This document shows positions 9,421 to 16,894 of a stretch of 64,000 bases of DNA, one piece after another. The position numbers were made by a program, and so were the translations under genes. This stretch comes from Streptomyces coeruleorubidus (GTDB taxonomy: Bacteria > Actinomycetota > Actinomycetes > Streptomycetales > Streptomycetaceae). The notes beneath the pieces were generated by a model. The model saw only the letters and a program-made list of their open reading frames with translations. It searched no databases and had not been told where the DNA came from. The first letter of the stretch is position 1; each line of letters opens with the position of its first letter. The DNA lies in assembly GCF_028885415.1 (NCBI RefSeq), contig NZ_CP118527.1, positions 9,176,001 to 9,240,000 on the forward strand, given 5' to 3'.

Positions 9421-9697
9421 CCTTGTTGCCTTCAGTGAGATACGCATGCCGGAGCCGGTCGTAAGAGGCGTGACCGTGCGTGCGGGTGAGAAGGCCCTGT
9501 GCGGGTGAACGGCCCACCGCTTTTGCTGCTGTGTCGGTTCGAGGGACCGGCGCCAAGCTGAGCCTAAGCAGACCATGCCGGGCAGAGGCGACTGCTTGGC
9601 GCCCTGTTGACCGCTCCATCGGTACGAAATGGCCTCCGGCTGACCGACTCGATACTTCGATCAGGCCCTCGACCGATTCGAAGACGTGTCCTCTGGC

Positions 9698-10498
9698 TCA
9701 GCCGTTCGACCCGGCCGGGGTCGTGGTGGTCTTGAAGCCCTCGGTCTTGTTGGCCTGGATGGCGAAGTCATTGGTGAACGTCTTGCTGAGGTCCACCGAC
9801 GACTTCACGTTGCCGACCAGTTGCTCCGTGGCCAGAACGGTCTTCGGGCCGCCGGCCGGCATCAGGCCGTCGGGGAGGAACTGGCCCTTGTCCTCGGTCA
9901 GGGCCGCGATGTAGTCGGCCTTGGTCACCAGCTGGTTCGACACGTACGACGCGGGCAGCTTGTTCGCGATGTCGGCCGCGCTGTGGGTGTTGATCCAGTG
10001 CATGGTGGCCACCAGCGCGTCGACGACCTTCTGCACCGTGGCCTTGTGCGAGTTCACCCAGTCGGTGCGGGCGAGCACACTGGCCGCTGGATAGGCACCG
10101 CCCATCGCCGCCGTCGCGCCGGAGGTGGTGGCCAGGTCGATCGCGGAGGTACCGACGCCCTTCTTCTGGATCGCGGCCACCGTCGGCTGCGTCGTCATCA
10201 CGCAGTCGACCTTGCCGTTCTGCAGCGCGGCGATGGCGGTGGAGCCCGCCCCGACCCCGATCCGGTGGAACTGGCCGGCCTTGACGCCCTTCTTGGCGGC
10301 CAGGAACTGGGTGAGGGTGTCGGTACCGGAACCCAGGTCGGTGACGCCGAGGGTCTTTCCCTTGAAGTCGGCGCCCGAGCGGACGCCCGACTTCGTGGTG
10401 CACATCTCGCGCTCGCCCGGCGCGCCGGAGAGCTGGACGACGTCCTCGACCGCCTTGCCCTTCGCCTGGAACTCGATCGTGTGGTTGTACCAGGCACC
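9698..10498 (-). pseudogene. 3' part of an ABC-type substrate-binding protein (NMT1/SsuA/ThiY-like), joined to tnpB
   Basis: This is the back two thirds of a periplasmic-type binding protein of the NMT1/SsuA-like class, which bind sulfonates, nitrate or pyrimidine precursors. Signatures are FKGKTLGVTDLGSGTDTL, GVGAGSTAIAALQNGKVDCV, and the late helices with GQFLPDGLMPAGGPKTVL. The usual N-terminal signal peptide, lipobox and first lobe are absent. Upstream, without any stop, the frame is that of an IS607 tnpB. The junction lies near base 10,498, between HAG and AWYNHTIEFQAKGK. As it stands the fusion would have no export signal, so the binding protein cannot work in its normal role. No permease or ATPase partner is present nearby. 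The ligand is unknown. Confidence 0.75.
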
Positions 10499-11227
10499 CG
10501 CGTGCTTGGCGTTCGCCAGGTCGGAGAGCCGGGCCGGGAGCTTGATCGACACTTCGCCCTCGGGCGTGATGCGAATCGTCTCGTTGCCGAACCTTTTCCC
10601 CGACTCGCCGTCCGCATGGAGAAACCAGCGCCCGGCTTCCCACCGCTCACGCCACTCGGCCTCGGTGAGCTGCGCCTTGTGGAGGTTGTTACGGGTGCCC
10701 AGCAGACGCTTACCGCCCCGCACGACGTGCACCCGGCCCGCGTCCCGGTCGGCCCGAACCCTGTCGAGCCGGTCCTCCAACACATGCAGGCGGCGCGCTT
10801 TGTTAAACCACTCGTGTGCTGAGCGGTAGCCGCCCGGAGTCCGCTTGGTGCCCTTCTGGCCGACCGGCAGCGACAGCCGGTGCCGGATCGTCGTGATACC
10901 GGCTTCGAGGGACTGGACGTGCGCGGCCTGGCCGCGCCGGGCGAGCGCCCACTGGTCATGCGTGGCCTTCGTGATCGACCCGGCCCACCTGGACGACGAC
11001 TCGGCCGTCAGGTCCCGCTTACGGGCCGCCCATGACTCGGTGGAGTGCTCCAGGCCGTCGGCGCAACGCGCTTTAAGGTCCTTCGAGGCGAGCGAGCCCA
11101 GGTGCGCACCCACCAAGCGCAGAACCTTCTCATCCGCGGGCGTGAGGTCTCCCAGCCGGGTACGTACCGCCACACCGGACGGGCCGAGAGCGACGAACGG
11201 CGCGGCGATCGGGCGGAGGTCAGCCAT
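10499..11227 (-). pseudogene. tnpB: Truncated IS607-type TnpB (RNA-guided nuclease ancestor), RuvC domain missing
   Basis: The first 243 residues match the N-terminal half of actinobacterial TnpB: a helical region (ADEKVLRLVGAHLGSLASKD), the conserved YRSAHEWFNKARRLHVLEDR, and the strand-rich end FGNETIRITPEGEVSIKLPA. TnpB proteins are usually about 400 residues or longer and cut DNA with a RuvC-like domain and a zinc finger in the C-terminal half. Both are absent because the frame passes into a binding-protein sequence near 10,498. The guide RNA normally overlaps the 3' end of tnpB, so it should be lost as well. The start at 11227 overlaps the tnpA stop by eight bases, as in intact IS607 elements. 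It therefore cannot be an active nuclease. Confidence 0.8.
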
Positions 11228-11795
11228 GTTCGGCCGCTTCCAGTGCCTTGCGGGCGCGGTTCTTCGCCGACCTGCGCCCGTACAGACGGGCGCAGAACGA
11301 CGTCAGTACCTCCACCATGTCCCGCACCAGGTCGTCTTCGACCTCGCCGTCGTCCACCACCAGCAGGCGACGGCCCGTCGCGGACAAGGCGGCCTCGACA
11401 AGTTCGACGTTCATCCGGCCGAGCCGGTCCTTATGCTCCACCACCACGCAGGTCACGTTCGGGTCGGCCAGCAGACGTTGAGCCTTGGAACGGCAGCCGT
11501 TCATCCCGGAAGCGATCTCCGCCTCAACACGAATGACTCGGTGACCGGCCTTCACTGCCCACGCCGACAGCCGAGCGACCTGGCGTTCCAGATCGGTCTT
11601 CTGATCGTGCGAGGACACGCGGGCGTACAGGCCCAGACCACCGATGGCCTCGGGCGTGGTGTTCGCGTCGATGTTCACCAGGATCGTGCGCGGCCCGACG
11701 CGCTGAGCCGGTACCGGCAACGTCCCCTCACGGAACCAGCGATACGCGGTCTGCGGATGCACGCCCTGCGTCTTCGCCCATTCCGTCAGATTCAC
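11220..11795 (-). CDS. tnpA: IS607 TnpA serine recombinase
   Basis: Transposase of the IS607 type: a small serine recombinase with a MerR-like DNA-binding domain at the front. The N-terminus reads VNLTEWAKTQGVHPQTAYRW, the winged-helix part that recognises the ends. The catalytic domain begins GLYARVSSHDQKTDLERQ, with the nucleophile serine in YARVSS, followed by VVVEHKDRLGRMNVELVEAA, which holds the conserved DRLGR motif. The C-terminus is a basic helix. I prefer GTG 11795, because family proteins begin NLTEWAK. An in-frame ATG at 11819 exists. The chain looks full length (about 191 residues), so it could still act on related elements elsewhere even though its own element is truncated. Confidence 0.88.
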   Translation of the reverse strand: MNLTEWAKTQGVHPQTAYRWFREGTLPVPAQRVGPRTILVNIDANTTPEAIGGLGLYARVSSHDQKTDLERQVARLSAWAVKAGHRVIRVEAEIASGMNGCRSKAQRLLADPNVTCVVVEHKDRLGRMNVELVEAALSATGRRLLVVDDGEVEDDLVRDMVEVLTSFCARLYGRRSAKNRARKALEAAEHG

Positions 11796-11873
11796 ACCCC
11801 GACAACGACACTCACTCACACATGGTTACGCTCACTTACCCGACATCGCGGACCAGCAGGTGAAGACCCCATC

Positions 11874-12161
11874 ATGGCCACCGTGACGTTTGAGACGGTG
11901 CCGGAGGAACTGCGCAGCCGCGTGCTGAGCGCGACAACGGCCTCGGTGCAGATGGTCACTCCGCTGGGCGGACTGGCCGCGGGCTCCCTCGTGGATTCGG
12001 TCGGCTTGTCCTCCACGCTGCTGGCGGTTGGCGGTGTGTATCTGCTCGCCACGCTGTGCCCGGTGATCTTCCCGGCCTGGAGGCAGATGGACCGTATCGG
12101 TTCTCCCCGCGCCAGGGCGGAGGGCTCGCTGCCGCAGCGTTCGGGGGCGAAACGGGTGTAG
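11874..12161 (+). pseudogene. C-terminal remnant of an MFS transporter
   Basis: The 95-residue frame ATVTFETVPEELRSRVLSAT, then QMVTPLGGLAAGSLVDSVG and LLAVGGVYLLATLCPVIFPAW is the last third of a major facilitator superfamily efflux protein, from about helix 9 to helix 12 and the cytoplasmic tail. The other eight or so helices are missing. The fragment begins within about 50 bases of the IS607 left end, so the element or a linked deletion removed the 5' part. An ATG happens to open the fragment, but no functional transporter can be made from it. Confidence 0.7.
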
Positions 12162-12324
12162 TCACGGAGACGGCCGTCTCGGCGCTGCTCACGAACACCT
12201 GACGTCGGTGCTCCCCGTCGCGGTACTCAAGCGGGGGGCCGGCCTTCTTAGTCCGGAAAAGGTCCCCGATGTGGATCTGCAGTTCGTCGGGGCCTGACCG
12301 CACCGCGGCCAGGCCGAGGAGGGA

Positions 12325-12750
12325 CTACTGCGGCACCGCGCCGAGGATCATGCGGTGCCCGCGGGCGGTGTCCATGTATTCGCGCACCCGGTGGATCAGC
12401 TCGTCCCGGAGCTCGAAAACGAAGCAGTAGTCGTTGGCGTAGTGGTTGCCGTTGGCCAGAGTCGCCGTCATGGTCTCCTCCACGACCACCCGCTCGCCGT
12501 GGGCGTGGAACTCGTGGAAGGTGACCGCGACGTCACGCACGAACAAGCGGGGGAAGTCCTCAGCGAGGAAGCGCACGATCGCCTGCTTGCCGACCATGTG
12601 GCTGGGGGCATCCAGGGCGATGGCAGTAGCGTTGCCTGGCGGCGCGAGCCACTCGGCGTCCTCGGTGAAGACCGCGGCGATTCGGTCAGCGTCGTGGCTG
12701 GCGAATGCCTTCCAAGCGTTCTGGACGATGCTGCGGCTCTGCTGTGACAT
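12325..12750 (-). CDS. NTF2-like (SnoaL-type) protein
   Basis: Small cone-fold protein of the NTF2/SnoaL superfamily, 141 residues. The start MSQQSRSIVQNAWKAFASHD is the usual first helix. FTEDAEWLAPPGN, FPRLFVRDVAVTFHEFHAHG, VVVEETMTATLANGNHYAND and YCFVFELRDELIHRVREYMD are the strands that build the open cone, and the last one is the most conserved in polyketide-cyclase-like members. Members are isomerases, cyclases, hydrolases or simple ligand binders, so the activity cannot be inferred. I chose ATG 12750 because family alignments begin there; an ATG at 12804 is in frame. It stands alone between the MFS remnant and a repeat-flanked gene. Confidence 0.75.
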   Translation of the reverse strand: MSQQSRSIVQNAWKAFASHDADRIAAVFTEDAEWLAPPGNATAIALDAPSHMVGKQAIVRFLAEDFPRLFVRDVAVTFHEFHAHGERVVVEETMTATLANGNHYANDYCFVFELRDELIHRVREYMDTARGHRMILGAVPQ

Positions 12751-12991
12751 GCCCGCGACCCTAGGCGACCGCAGGCGAAAGGGCTGGCGACGTTCCGACA
12801 ACACCCCCTGGGATCTCAGGGCTGACGCCTCCGCCTTGCGTAGTACGCACCGCTCGGTACAGGCGCGCGGTTGTCGCCTACCTCTGGAGCACCATCTGCA
12901 TTGGCCGTTGTCGCCAACCCGGCGAACCTATGCGGTCACGGCACTAGCGATATTTGATCGTCGCGATGCCCCTCCCCGTCACACCCGAAGT

Positions 12992-13052
12992 AATCGAACC
13001 GGGGGTATGGGATCAGCCGCTCAACACACTGAAGAGACGCGCTTCAGCCCGG
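12992..13052 (+). repeat. Left copy of a diverged inverted repeat (about 60 bp)
   Basis: The strand here reads AATCGAACCGGGGGTATGGG and on to GGATCAGCCGCTCAACACAC then GAAGAGACGCGCTTCAGCCC. Its reverse complement resembles 13889-13950. By eye about three quarters of the bases match, with the cores GGATCA-CCGCTCA and AAGAGAC preserved. The two copies bracket the membrane-protein gene at 13066-13791. Confidence 0.6.
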
Positions 13053-13065
13053 ATGAAGACGCTGG

Positions 13066-13791
13066 CTATGGGAGCAAGTAGGTCGTACAGGCCGGCCCCT
13101 GCTGTGTGCGAGTTTCACACTCGTCCTCGGTCCCGTCACCAGCGTTGAGGGCGATGATGTGGATGGCCCCCGCCTGTGGCGGGGGCGAGAGGGGAATGTT
13201 GATCCGCTGCTCGACCACGCCCTTGTCGTTCGGCCGGAGGGAGCTTGAGTAGAGGTCGACGCCCTCGTCGACCGGCTCGCCGTCAGCCGTCTCGGCGGCT
13301 ACGTAGACTCCGATACTCGACCACGTTTCGACACCGTCGGCGCGAATTTCGAAGCTCAGTCGCAACGAAGATCGAGAACCGTCGACCCTGACATCCGTGA
13401 TGCTCGGCCGACCGTTGCCCCCGGCGGCCTTGGCCGCGCCGATGACCGCCACGCTCAGCGCCACCATGTAGAAGACCACACCGAGAACAAGCACAGCGGT
13501 CTCCCACAGATTGCCCCGCCGTGTGGGGTGAATGAGCAGAGCCACGATGCTGCACACGATGGCGACGATGGCGCAGAGCGAGGCCACATAGATCGGCCAC
13601 GACTCGTTGTTGAGAGCAACGAAGACAAACTCGCTGCGGAGCCCGAGTGCGGTCATGACTCCCGTGACGGCGACGAGGGCGCCGGCGAGGATTTTGGCAA
13701 CGTCATCCAAACGCTTTCCGATGCTGGCCTGGATCATGTCGGATGTCGGGTCAGGGGCGGGGGCCCTGCTCAGCTTCTGCACCCCACTCAT
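13066..13791 (-). CDS. Unrecognised membrane protein with exposed C-terminal beta-rich domain
   Basis: I do not recognise this 241-residue protein. Residues 25-130 hold three predicted membrane helices: ILAGALVAVTGVMTALGL, IYVASLCAIVAIVCSIVALL and TAVLVLGVVFYMVALSVAVI. Residues 135-241 form a soluble domain with alternating strands (SSLRLSFEIRADGVETWSSI, VVEQRINIPLSPPPQAGAIH) and a Cys pair near the end (DECETRTQQGPACTTY). The codon choice is less biased to G or C in third positions than in neighbouring genes. It sits alone between two diverged inverted repeats and next to an IS630 remnant, so it was probably acquired with mobile DNA. No phage or conflict-system domain is visible. Confidence 0.65.
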   Translation of the reverse strand: MSGVQKLSRAPAPDPTSDMIQASIGKRLDDVAKILAGALVAVTGVMTALGLRSEFVFVALNNESWPIYVASLCAIVAIVCSIVALLIHPTRRGNLWETAVLVLGVVFYMVALSVAVIGAAKAAGGNGRPSITDVRVDGSRSSLRLSFEIRADGVETWSSIGVYVAAETADGEPVDEGVDLYSSSLRPNDKGVVEQRINIPLSPPPQAGAIHIIALNAGDGTEDECETRTQQGPACTTYLLP

Positions 13792-13888
13792 GCCACACTC
13801 CTCGCCGTCGGCTCCAGGCAGTCAACGGAACGCTCGCCGGGCGCACGAGCGTACAACGCCGCATTCGTGCAGGAATGCCGACGAGGCG

Positions 13889-13950
13889 CGGGCCAGAGCA
13901 TGTCTCTTTGATGTGGTGAGCGGTTGATCCGATGCACCAGGTTCGGTTAT
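13889..13950 (-). repeat. Right copy of the diverged inverted repeat
   Basis: Read on the minus strand: AACCGAACCTGGTGCATCGG, on to GGATCAACCGCTCACCACAT and AAAGAGACATGCTCTGGCCC. It pairs with 12992-13052 in inverted orientation. This copy begins right at the 3' end of the IS630 transposase remnant, so the repeat may be the downstream flank of that element family. The other copy would then be left from a second, otherwise lost element. Confidence 0.55.
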
Positions 13951-14290
13951 CGAGCCTGAACGCGCGATGCTGGGTGTGGTTGTCGGGGTTTGATGGTGAG
14001 ACCGGTTTCGGTGAGGCATCCGCCGATGAGGTCGCTGCGGCACTGGATGGTGCGTAAGCCGCGCTTGACCACGCGGATGAGGTGGTCAGGGGTGGTGAGG
14101 CGGTGTTGGACAGGGATCGGATCCGCGCCGTGCCCAGGTGCGGGCGGTCGGCGGCGTCTCGACACTCCGACCTCGTCCTCGAAGACGATCCAGGCGCCGA
14201 GCGCCGCCGCGCGTCTTTACGGAGGTCGGCGCGCGCTGCTGCGCAGGCCTGTCGGCATCGTCGTCACCCGTGTCCGAGGGGGCGGCGAGA
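13947..14290 (-). pseudogene. IS630-family transposase remnant
   Basis: Two blocks of an IS630 DDE transposase remain. Around 14150-14200 the DNA encodes GAWIVFEDEVGVS and, one frame over, TARTWARRGS. These are the region around the second acidic catalytic residue of IS630 transposases (DE-x-G-x-S ... R-T-W-x-x-R-G). Then the frame to 13947 gives LTTPDHLIRVVKRGLRTIQC and LIGGCLTETGLTI, the usual C-terminus of the family. The roughly 100 residues between these blocks, including the last catalytic Glu, and the N-terminal half are gone, and there is a frameshift between the blocks. It cannot transpose. The stretch 14291-14580 that follows on the plus side contains no gene I can support. Confidence 0.65.
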
Positions 14291-14580
14291 GCCACAGGGT
14301 TCGATCTGATGACGTGTCAGTAAAGCCAGCAAGTATGCGACTCGCGGTGGAGCGTGGATTGCAGGGCCCGGCTCGCTAAAGCGCAGGTCAGGCTATAGAT
14401 CGGAAGCCCTGGAGCGTGACGGGACAGGTTCCGCTCGCTTTGGATCGATCTCATTCGTACCTCTGCCCGCTCCACTGCACATTCCTTTGGAAAATGCCAA
14501 AGCCCTCACCTGGGCCGAGTACTTTCCGTAGTGTCGTGCTCACGTTCACGGGAACAGCCGTGCAGGGGAGGGGATTCGGC
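14291..14580 (+). promoter_or_regulatory. Non-coding stretch ahead of the roadblock operon
   Basis: No coding sequence is supported here. A small inverted repeat CTTTGG-N6-CCAAAG lies at 14485-14502. TAGTGT at 14529-14534 resembles a Streptomyces minus-10 hexamer (TANNNT) without a clear minus-35 partner. GGGGAGGGG just before 14581 is the ribosome binding site of the first roadblock gene. The promoter of the four-gene operon is expected in this stretch. Confidence 0.35.
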
Positions 14581-14985
14581 GTGCCCGGAATCGACGAGAG
14601 TCTGCTGGAGGCCATGCGGCTGCCCGGTGCGCGAGGGGCCGCGGTGGTCGACTGGATCAGTGGTCTCGCCCTGGGCGCGGTGGGTGACGCACCGGGCGGC
14701 GACCTGGAGGCGACGGCCGCGGAGACCGCCGAACTCGCCCGCCTCGCCACGGAGAGCGGCGCGCTCGCCCCGGCCGGCGGCGACGCGGGCGGAGCGTCCG
14801 GCAAGGAACCACCCGTGCAGGACCTGATCATCACGAACACCGACTCGTACCACCTGCTCAGGTTCGTCACCACGACCTTCGACAGCACCGTGTTCCTGCA
14901 CTTATGGCTCGACCGCCGCGAGGGCAACCTCGCACTGGCCCGCATCCGGCTGGCCGAGATGGCGGACCGACTGGTGCTCGGATGA
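14581..14985 (+). CDS. Roadblock/LC7-like protein, first gene of a four-gene operon
   Basis: A 134-residue protein resembling roadblock/LC7 proteins, the small dimeric partners of Ras-like GTPases and of bacterial polarity or gliding switches. GARGAAVVDWISGLALGAVG matches the central strand-turn-strand, VQDLIITNTDSYHLLRFVT the following hairpin, and the C-terminal helix is NLALARIRLAEMADRLV. The start is GTG 14581, seven bases after GGGGAGGGG. Upstream in-frame starts lack a ribosome binding site and would add unrelated sequence. It resembles the fourth gene of the operon (DYTSGMALGTLGG, ILITLNSQYHLIRLL), so the two are paralogues. The stop overlaps the next start (ATGA), so translation is coupled. 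Confidence 0.72.
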   Translation: MPGIDESLLEAMRLPGARGAAVVDWISGLALGAVGDAPGGDLEATAAETAELARLATESGALAPAGGDAGGASGKEPPVQDLIITNTDSYHLLRFVTTTFDSTVFLHLWLDRREGNLALARIRLAEMADRLVLG

Positions 14986-15809
14986 TCACACCGACCCGGA
15001 CCGCACGCACGGACGAACCGGCCTCGGCCCTGCTCGGCACCCTCGCCGCACAGGGCGCGAGCGGCGCCCTCTCCACCGAGGCGGGGATCGTCTACCTCGC
15101 CGCCGGACACGTCGTCCATGTCGAGTCCGCCCTCACCCCCGACATCGGCGACCTGCTCACGCACAGCGGCGCGCTCGCCCCGGCCGGCTGGTGGGAGGCG
15201 ATCGACCAGGCCGGCCGCCGTTGCCGCGTCGGCCGTCAGCTGGTGGACAGCGGCCACCTCGCCGCCGGCGCGCTGGAGCTGTGCCATCTGGGCGCCCTCT
15301 TCGACGCGGCGTACTTCGTCCTCGCCCACGACGGACCGGCGCTCCGCTTCCGCCCCGGAGTCTCGCACTGGCTCGGCGCGGTCCGTGCCGTGCCGGTGGA
15401 CACGGTCCTGCGCGAGTCGAGACGCCGCCGCGAACTGCTGCACCGCATATGGCCCGAACCCGCCATCGACCTCGCCCCGCTCGCCCGCGTGCCCGGCCCC
15501 GACCCGGCGGATCTGCCGGTCCGCCGCAGCCGCACCCTCACCCAGGTCGACGGCGTCCGCACCGCCGCACAGATCGCCACCGCCCTCGCCTGCCGCACCT
15601 TCCACACCCTCGTCGAACTCCGCCGCCTGGCCGCCGCCGGGCTGGTCGTCCCCAAAGCCCCCGCCCCCGCCCCTTCCCTTGCCCCCGCCCCTGCCACCGC
15701 CACCGCCCCCGTGTTCGCCGAGCCGGGCCCCGCCCCTCGTCCCACGGCACCGGACGAGCCCGACACCGCACTGCTGCGACGGCTCCTGCACGCCTTGGAG
15801 GCACTGTGA
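14982..15809 (+). CDS. DUF4388-like (PatA N-terminal type) protein with winged-helix end
   Basis: A 275-residue protein. Residues 10-80 (ALLGTLAAQGASGALSTEAG, IVYLAAGHVVHVESALTP) resemble the DUF4388/PatA-N domain, which in other bacteria sits in response-regulator-like and GTPase-linked switch proteins. A second conserved part (RRCRVGRQLVDSGHLAAGAL) follows the pattern of that domain. Residues 175-215 (LTQVDGVRTAAQIATALACR, LVELRRLAAAGLVVP) look like a small winged helix. A Pro/Ala-rich linker of about 35 residues and a short helix DTALLRRLLHALEAL end the chain. It has ATGA coupling at its 5' end and only 38 bases to the next gene. It is probably the adaptor or effector that works with the three roadblock proteins. 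Confidence 0.65.
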   Translation: MITPTRTARTDEPASALLGTLAAQGASGALSTEAGIVYLAAGHVVHVESALTPDIGDLLTHSGALAPAGWWEAIDQAGRRCRVGRQLVDSGHLAAGALELCHLGALFDAAYFVLAHDGPALRFRPGVSHWLGAVRAVPVDTVLRESRRRRELLHRIWPEPAIDLAPLARVPGPDPADLPVRRSRTLTQVDGVRTAAQIATALACRTFHTLVELRRLAAAGLVVPKAPAPAPSLAPAPATATAPVFAEPGPAPRPTAPDEPDTALLRRLLHALEAL

Positions 15810-15847
15810 TCCGCGCGCGACGACAGCGTGCCGAAAGGAGACTGCTC

Positions 15848-16369
15848 ATGGCCGTCGAGACCGACGTCCTCGACGAACTGCGTCGGCTCCGCACCCGCAT
15901 ACCCTGGCTGACCGGTTCGCTCGCGGCCACCGTCGACGGACTCGTCCTCGCCCACGACGTCCCGGACACCGAACCGGAGGGACTCGCTGCGCTCACCGCC
16001 GCCGCCCTCGGCGTCGCCCACCGCATGACCGACGCCGCAGCTCGCGGCGACTTCCGCGAGCTGCTGGTGCGCGGCTCCGGTGGCTACGTCGCCACCTACG
16101 CGGCAGGGGCGACCGCCGTCCTCACCCTCCTCGCCGGGGACCGCGTCAACGTCGGCCGCCTCCACCTGGAGGGCCGGCGCAGCGGCGCCCGGATCGCGGA
16201 CCTGGTGGCCACGCACGTCGGGCCGGGCACCGGCCGCCACGCCGACCGGCCCGAGCCCGCCGAACACCTCGCGACGGCGCCCCCTGCCACGGCCCGTCCC
16301 ATCGGCACCCTCCCGGTACGCACCCCGCAGCGGCCCACCCACCAGCCGCGCCCGCAGACCGGCATCTGA
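15848..16369 (+). CDS. Roadblock/LC7 domain protein with disordered tail
   Basis: A 173-residue roadblock/LC7-family protein. LDELRRLRTRIPWLTGSLAA is the first helix, and TVDGLVLAHDVPDTEPEGLA with ALTAAALGVAHRMTDAA are the standard core of bacterial roadblock proteins such as CvnB and MglB. GGYVATYAAGATAVLTLLAG and VNVGRLHLEGRRSGARIADL complete the fold by about residue 125. The last 45 residues are Pro/Thr/Arg-rich and probably disordered. ATG 15848 follows AAGGAGA. GTG 15806, overlapping the previous stop, is an in-frame alternative. No Ras-like GTPase gene is adjacent, unlike the Streptomyces conservons. Confidence 0.78.
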   Translation: MAVETDVLDELRRLRTRIPWLTGSLAATVDGLVLAHDVPDTEPEGLAALTAAALGVAHRMTDAAARGDFRELLVRGSGGYVATYAAGATAVLTLLAGDRVNVGRLHLEGRRSGARIADLVATHVGPGTGRHADRPEPAEHLATAPPATARPIGTLPVRTPQRPTHQPRPQTGI

Positions 16370-16446
16370 ACCTCCCGAACCTCCCGACCTCGCGAACCTT
16401 CCGACCGACCGAAGAAGCGAAGCACCGAACGAAAGGAACCGTCCGC

Positions 16447-16821
16447 ATGGCCAACACGGAGACCGCGCTGAAGGAATGCCTGAGCTCCATCGACGGAGCG
16501 ACGGCCGTGGCACTCGTCGACTACACCAGCGGCATGGCGCTCGGCACGCTCGGCGGCAGCAAGGACTTCAACCTGGAAGTCGCCGCCGCCGGCAACACCG
16601 ATGTCGTACGGGCCAAGCTGCGCACCATGGAACTCCTGGGCCTGCAGGAGGAGATAGAGGACATCCTGATCACTCTGAACTCCCAGTACCACCTGATCCG
16701 CCTGCTCAAGGGACGCGGCGGCAGCGGACTGTTCCTGTACCTGGTGCTCGACGCGAGCCGCGCGAACCTGGCGATGGCCCGCCACCAGCTCCGCCGGATC
16801 GAGAACGACCTGGAGGTCTGA
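16447..16821 (+). CDS. Roadblock/LC7-like protein, last gene of the operon
   Basis: A 124-residue protein: a first helix NTETALKECLSSIDGATAVA, the hairpin ALVDYTSGMALGTLGGSKDF, a middle helix DVVRAKLRTMELLGLQEEIE, the strand pair DILITLNSQYHLIRLLKGRG, and a C-terminal helix NLAMARHQLRRIENDLEV. It is the shortest and cleanest copy of the fold in the operon and a paralogue of the first gene. ATG 16447 is preceded by GAAAGGAACCGTCCGC. The 77 bases before it are rich in a CTCCCGACCT-like direct repetition but encode nothing. A hairpin at 16842-16871 ends the operon. Confidence 0.75.
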   Translation: MANTETALKECLSSIDGATAVALVDYTSGMALGTLGGSKDFNLEVAAAGNTDVVRAKLRTMELLGLQEEIEDILITLNSQYHLIRLLKGRGGSGLFLYLVLDASRANLAMARHQLRRIENDLEV

Positions 16822-16841
16822 GCCGGCACCACCGGACCGGA

Positions 16842-16871
16842 GCCCTCCGTCATCGGCATGTCGCGGAGGGC
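16842..16871. terminator. Hairpin between convergent genes
   Basis: GCCCTCCG at 16842 pairs with CGGAGGGC at 16864 around a 14-base loop. It lies between the end of the roadblock operon and the end of the convergent hydrolase gene, so it may serve both. There is no T-tract, as is common in Streptomyces. Confidence 0.6.
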
Positions 16872-16894
16872 CCCGGCACACCGGATCGCCGCAC

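Larger units (their letters stand above)
10490..11850 (-). mobile_element. Truncated IS607-family insertion sequence (tnpA intact, tnpB cut off)
   Basis: Gene order tnpA-tnpB with an eight-base overlap defines an IS607-type element. The 5' boundary lies between 11,820 and 11,873, because MFS-transporter coding sequence starts right after it on the opposite strand. The 3' boundary is the tnpB-binding-protein junction near 10,498, so the right end is missing. IS607 elements have no long terminal inverted repeats and make no target duplication, so I cannot fix the ends by eye. The flanks are fragments of two unrelated genes in opposite directions, which points to an adjacent deletion after insertion. 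Confidence 0.7.

Noticed and set aside
11956..12303. Short minus-strand frame beginning MRSGPDELQIHIGDLF beside the MFS remnant
   Set aside because: The first 40 residues look protein-like, but the rest is antisense to the MFS fragment. There is no ribosome binding site and no family I recognise, so it is not annotated.
12325..14580. tRNA or attachment site as the reason for the accessory scar
   Set aside because: I searched for tRNA-like arms and T-loop sequences by eye and found none, so no integration at a tRNA is supported.
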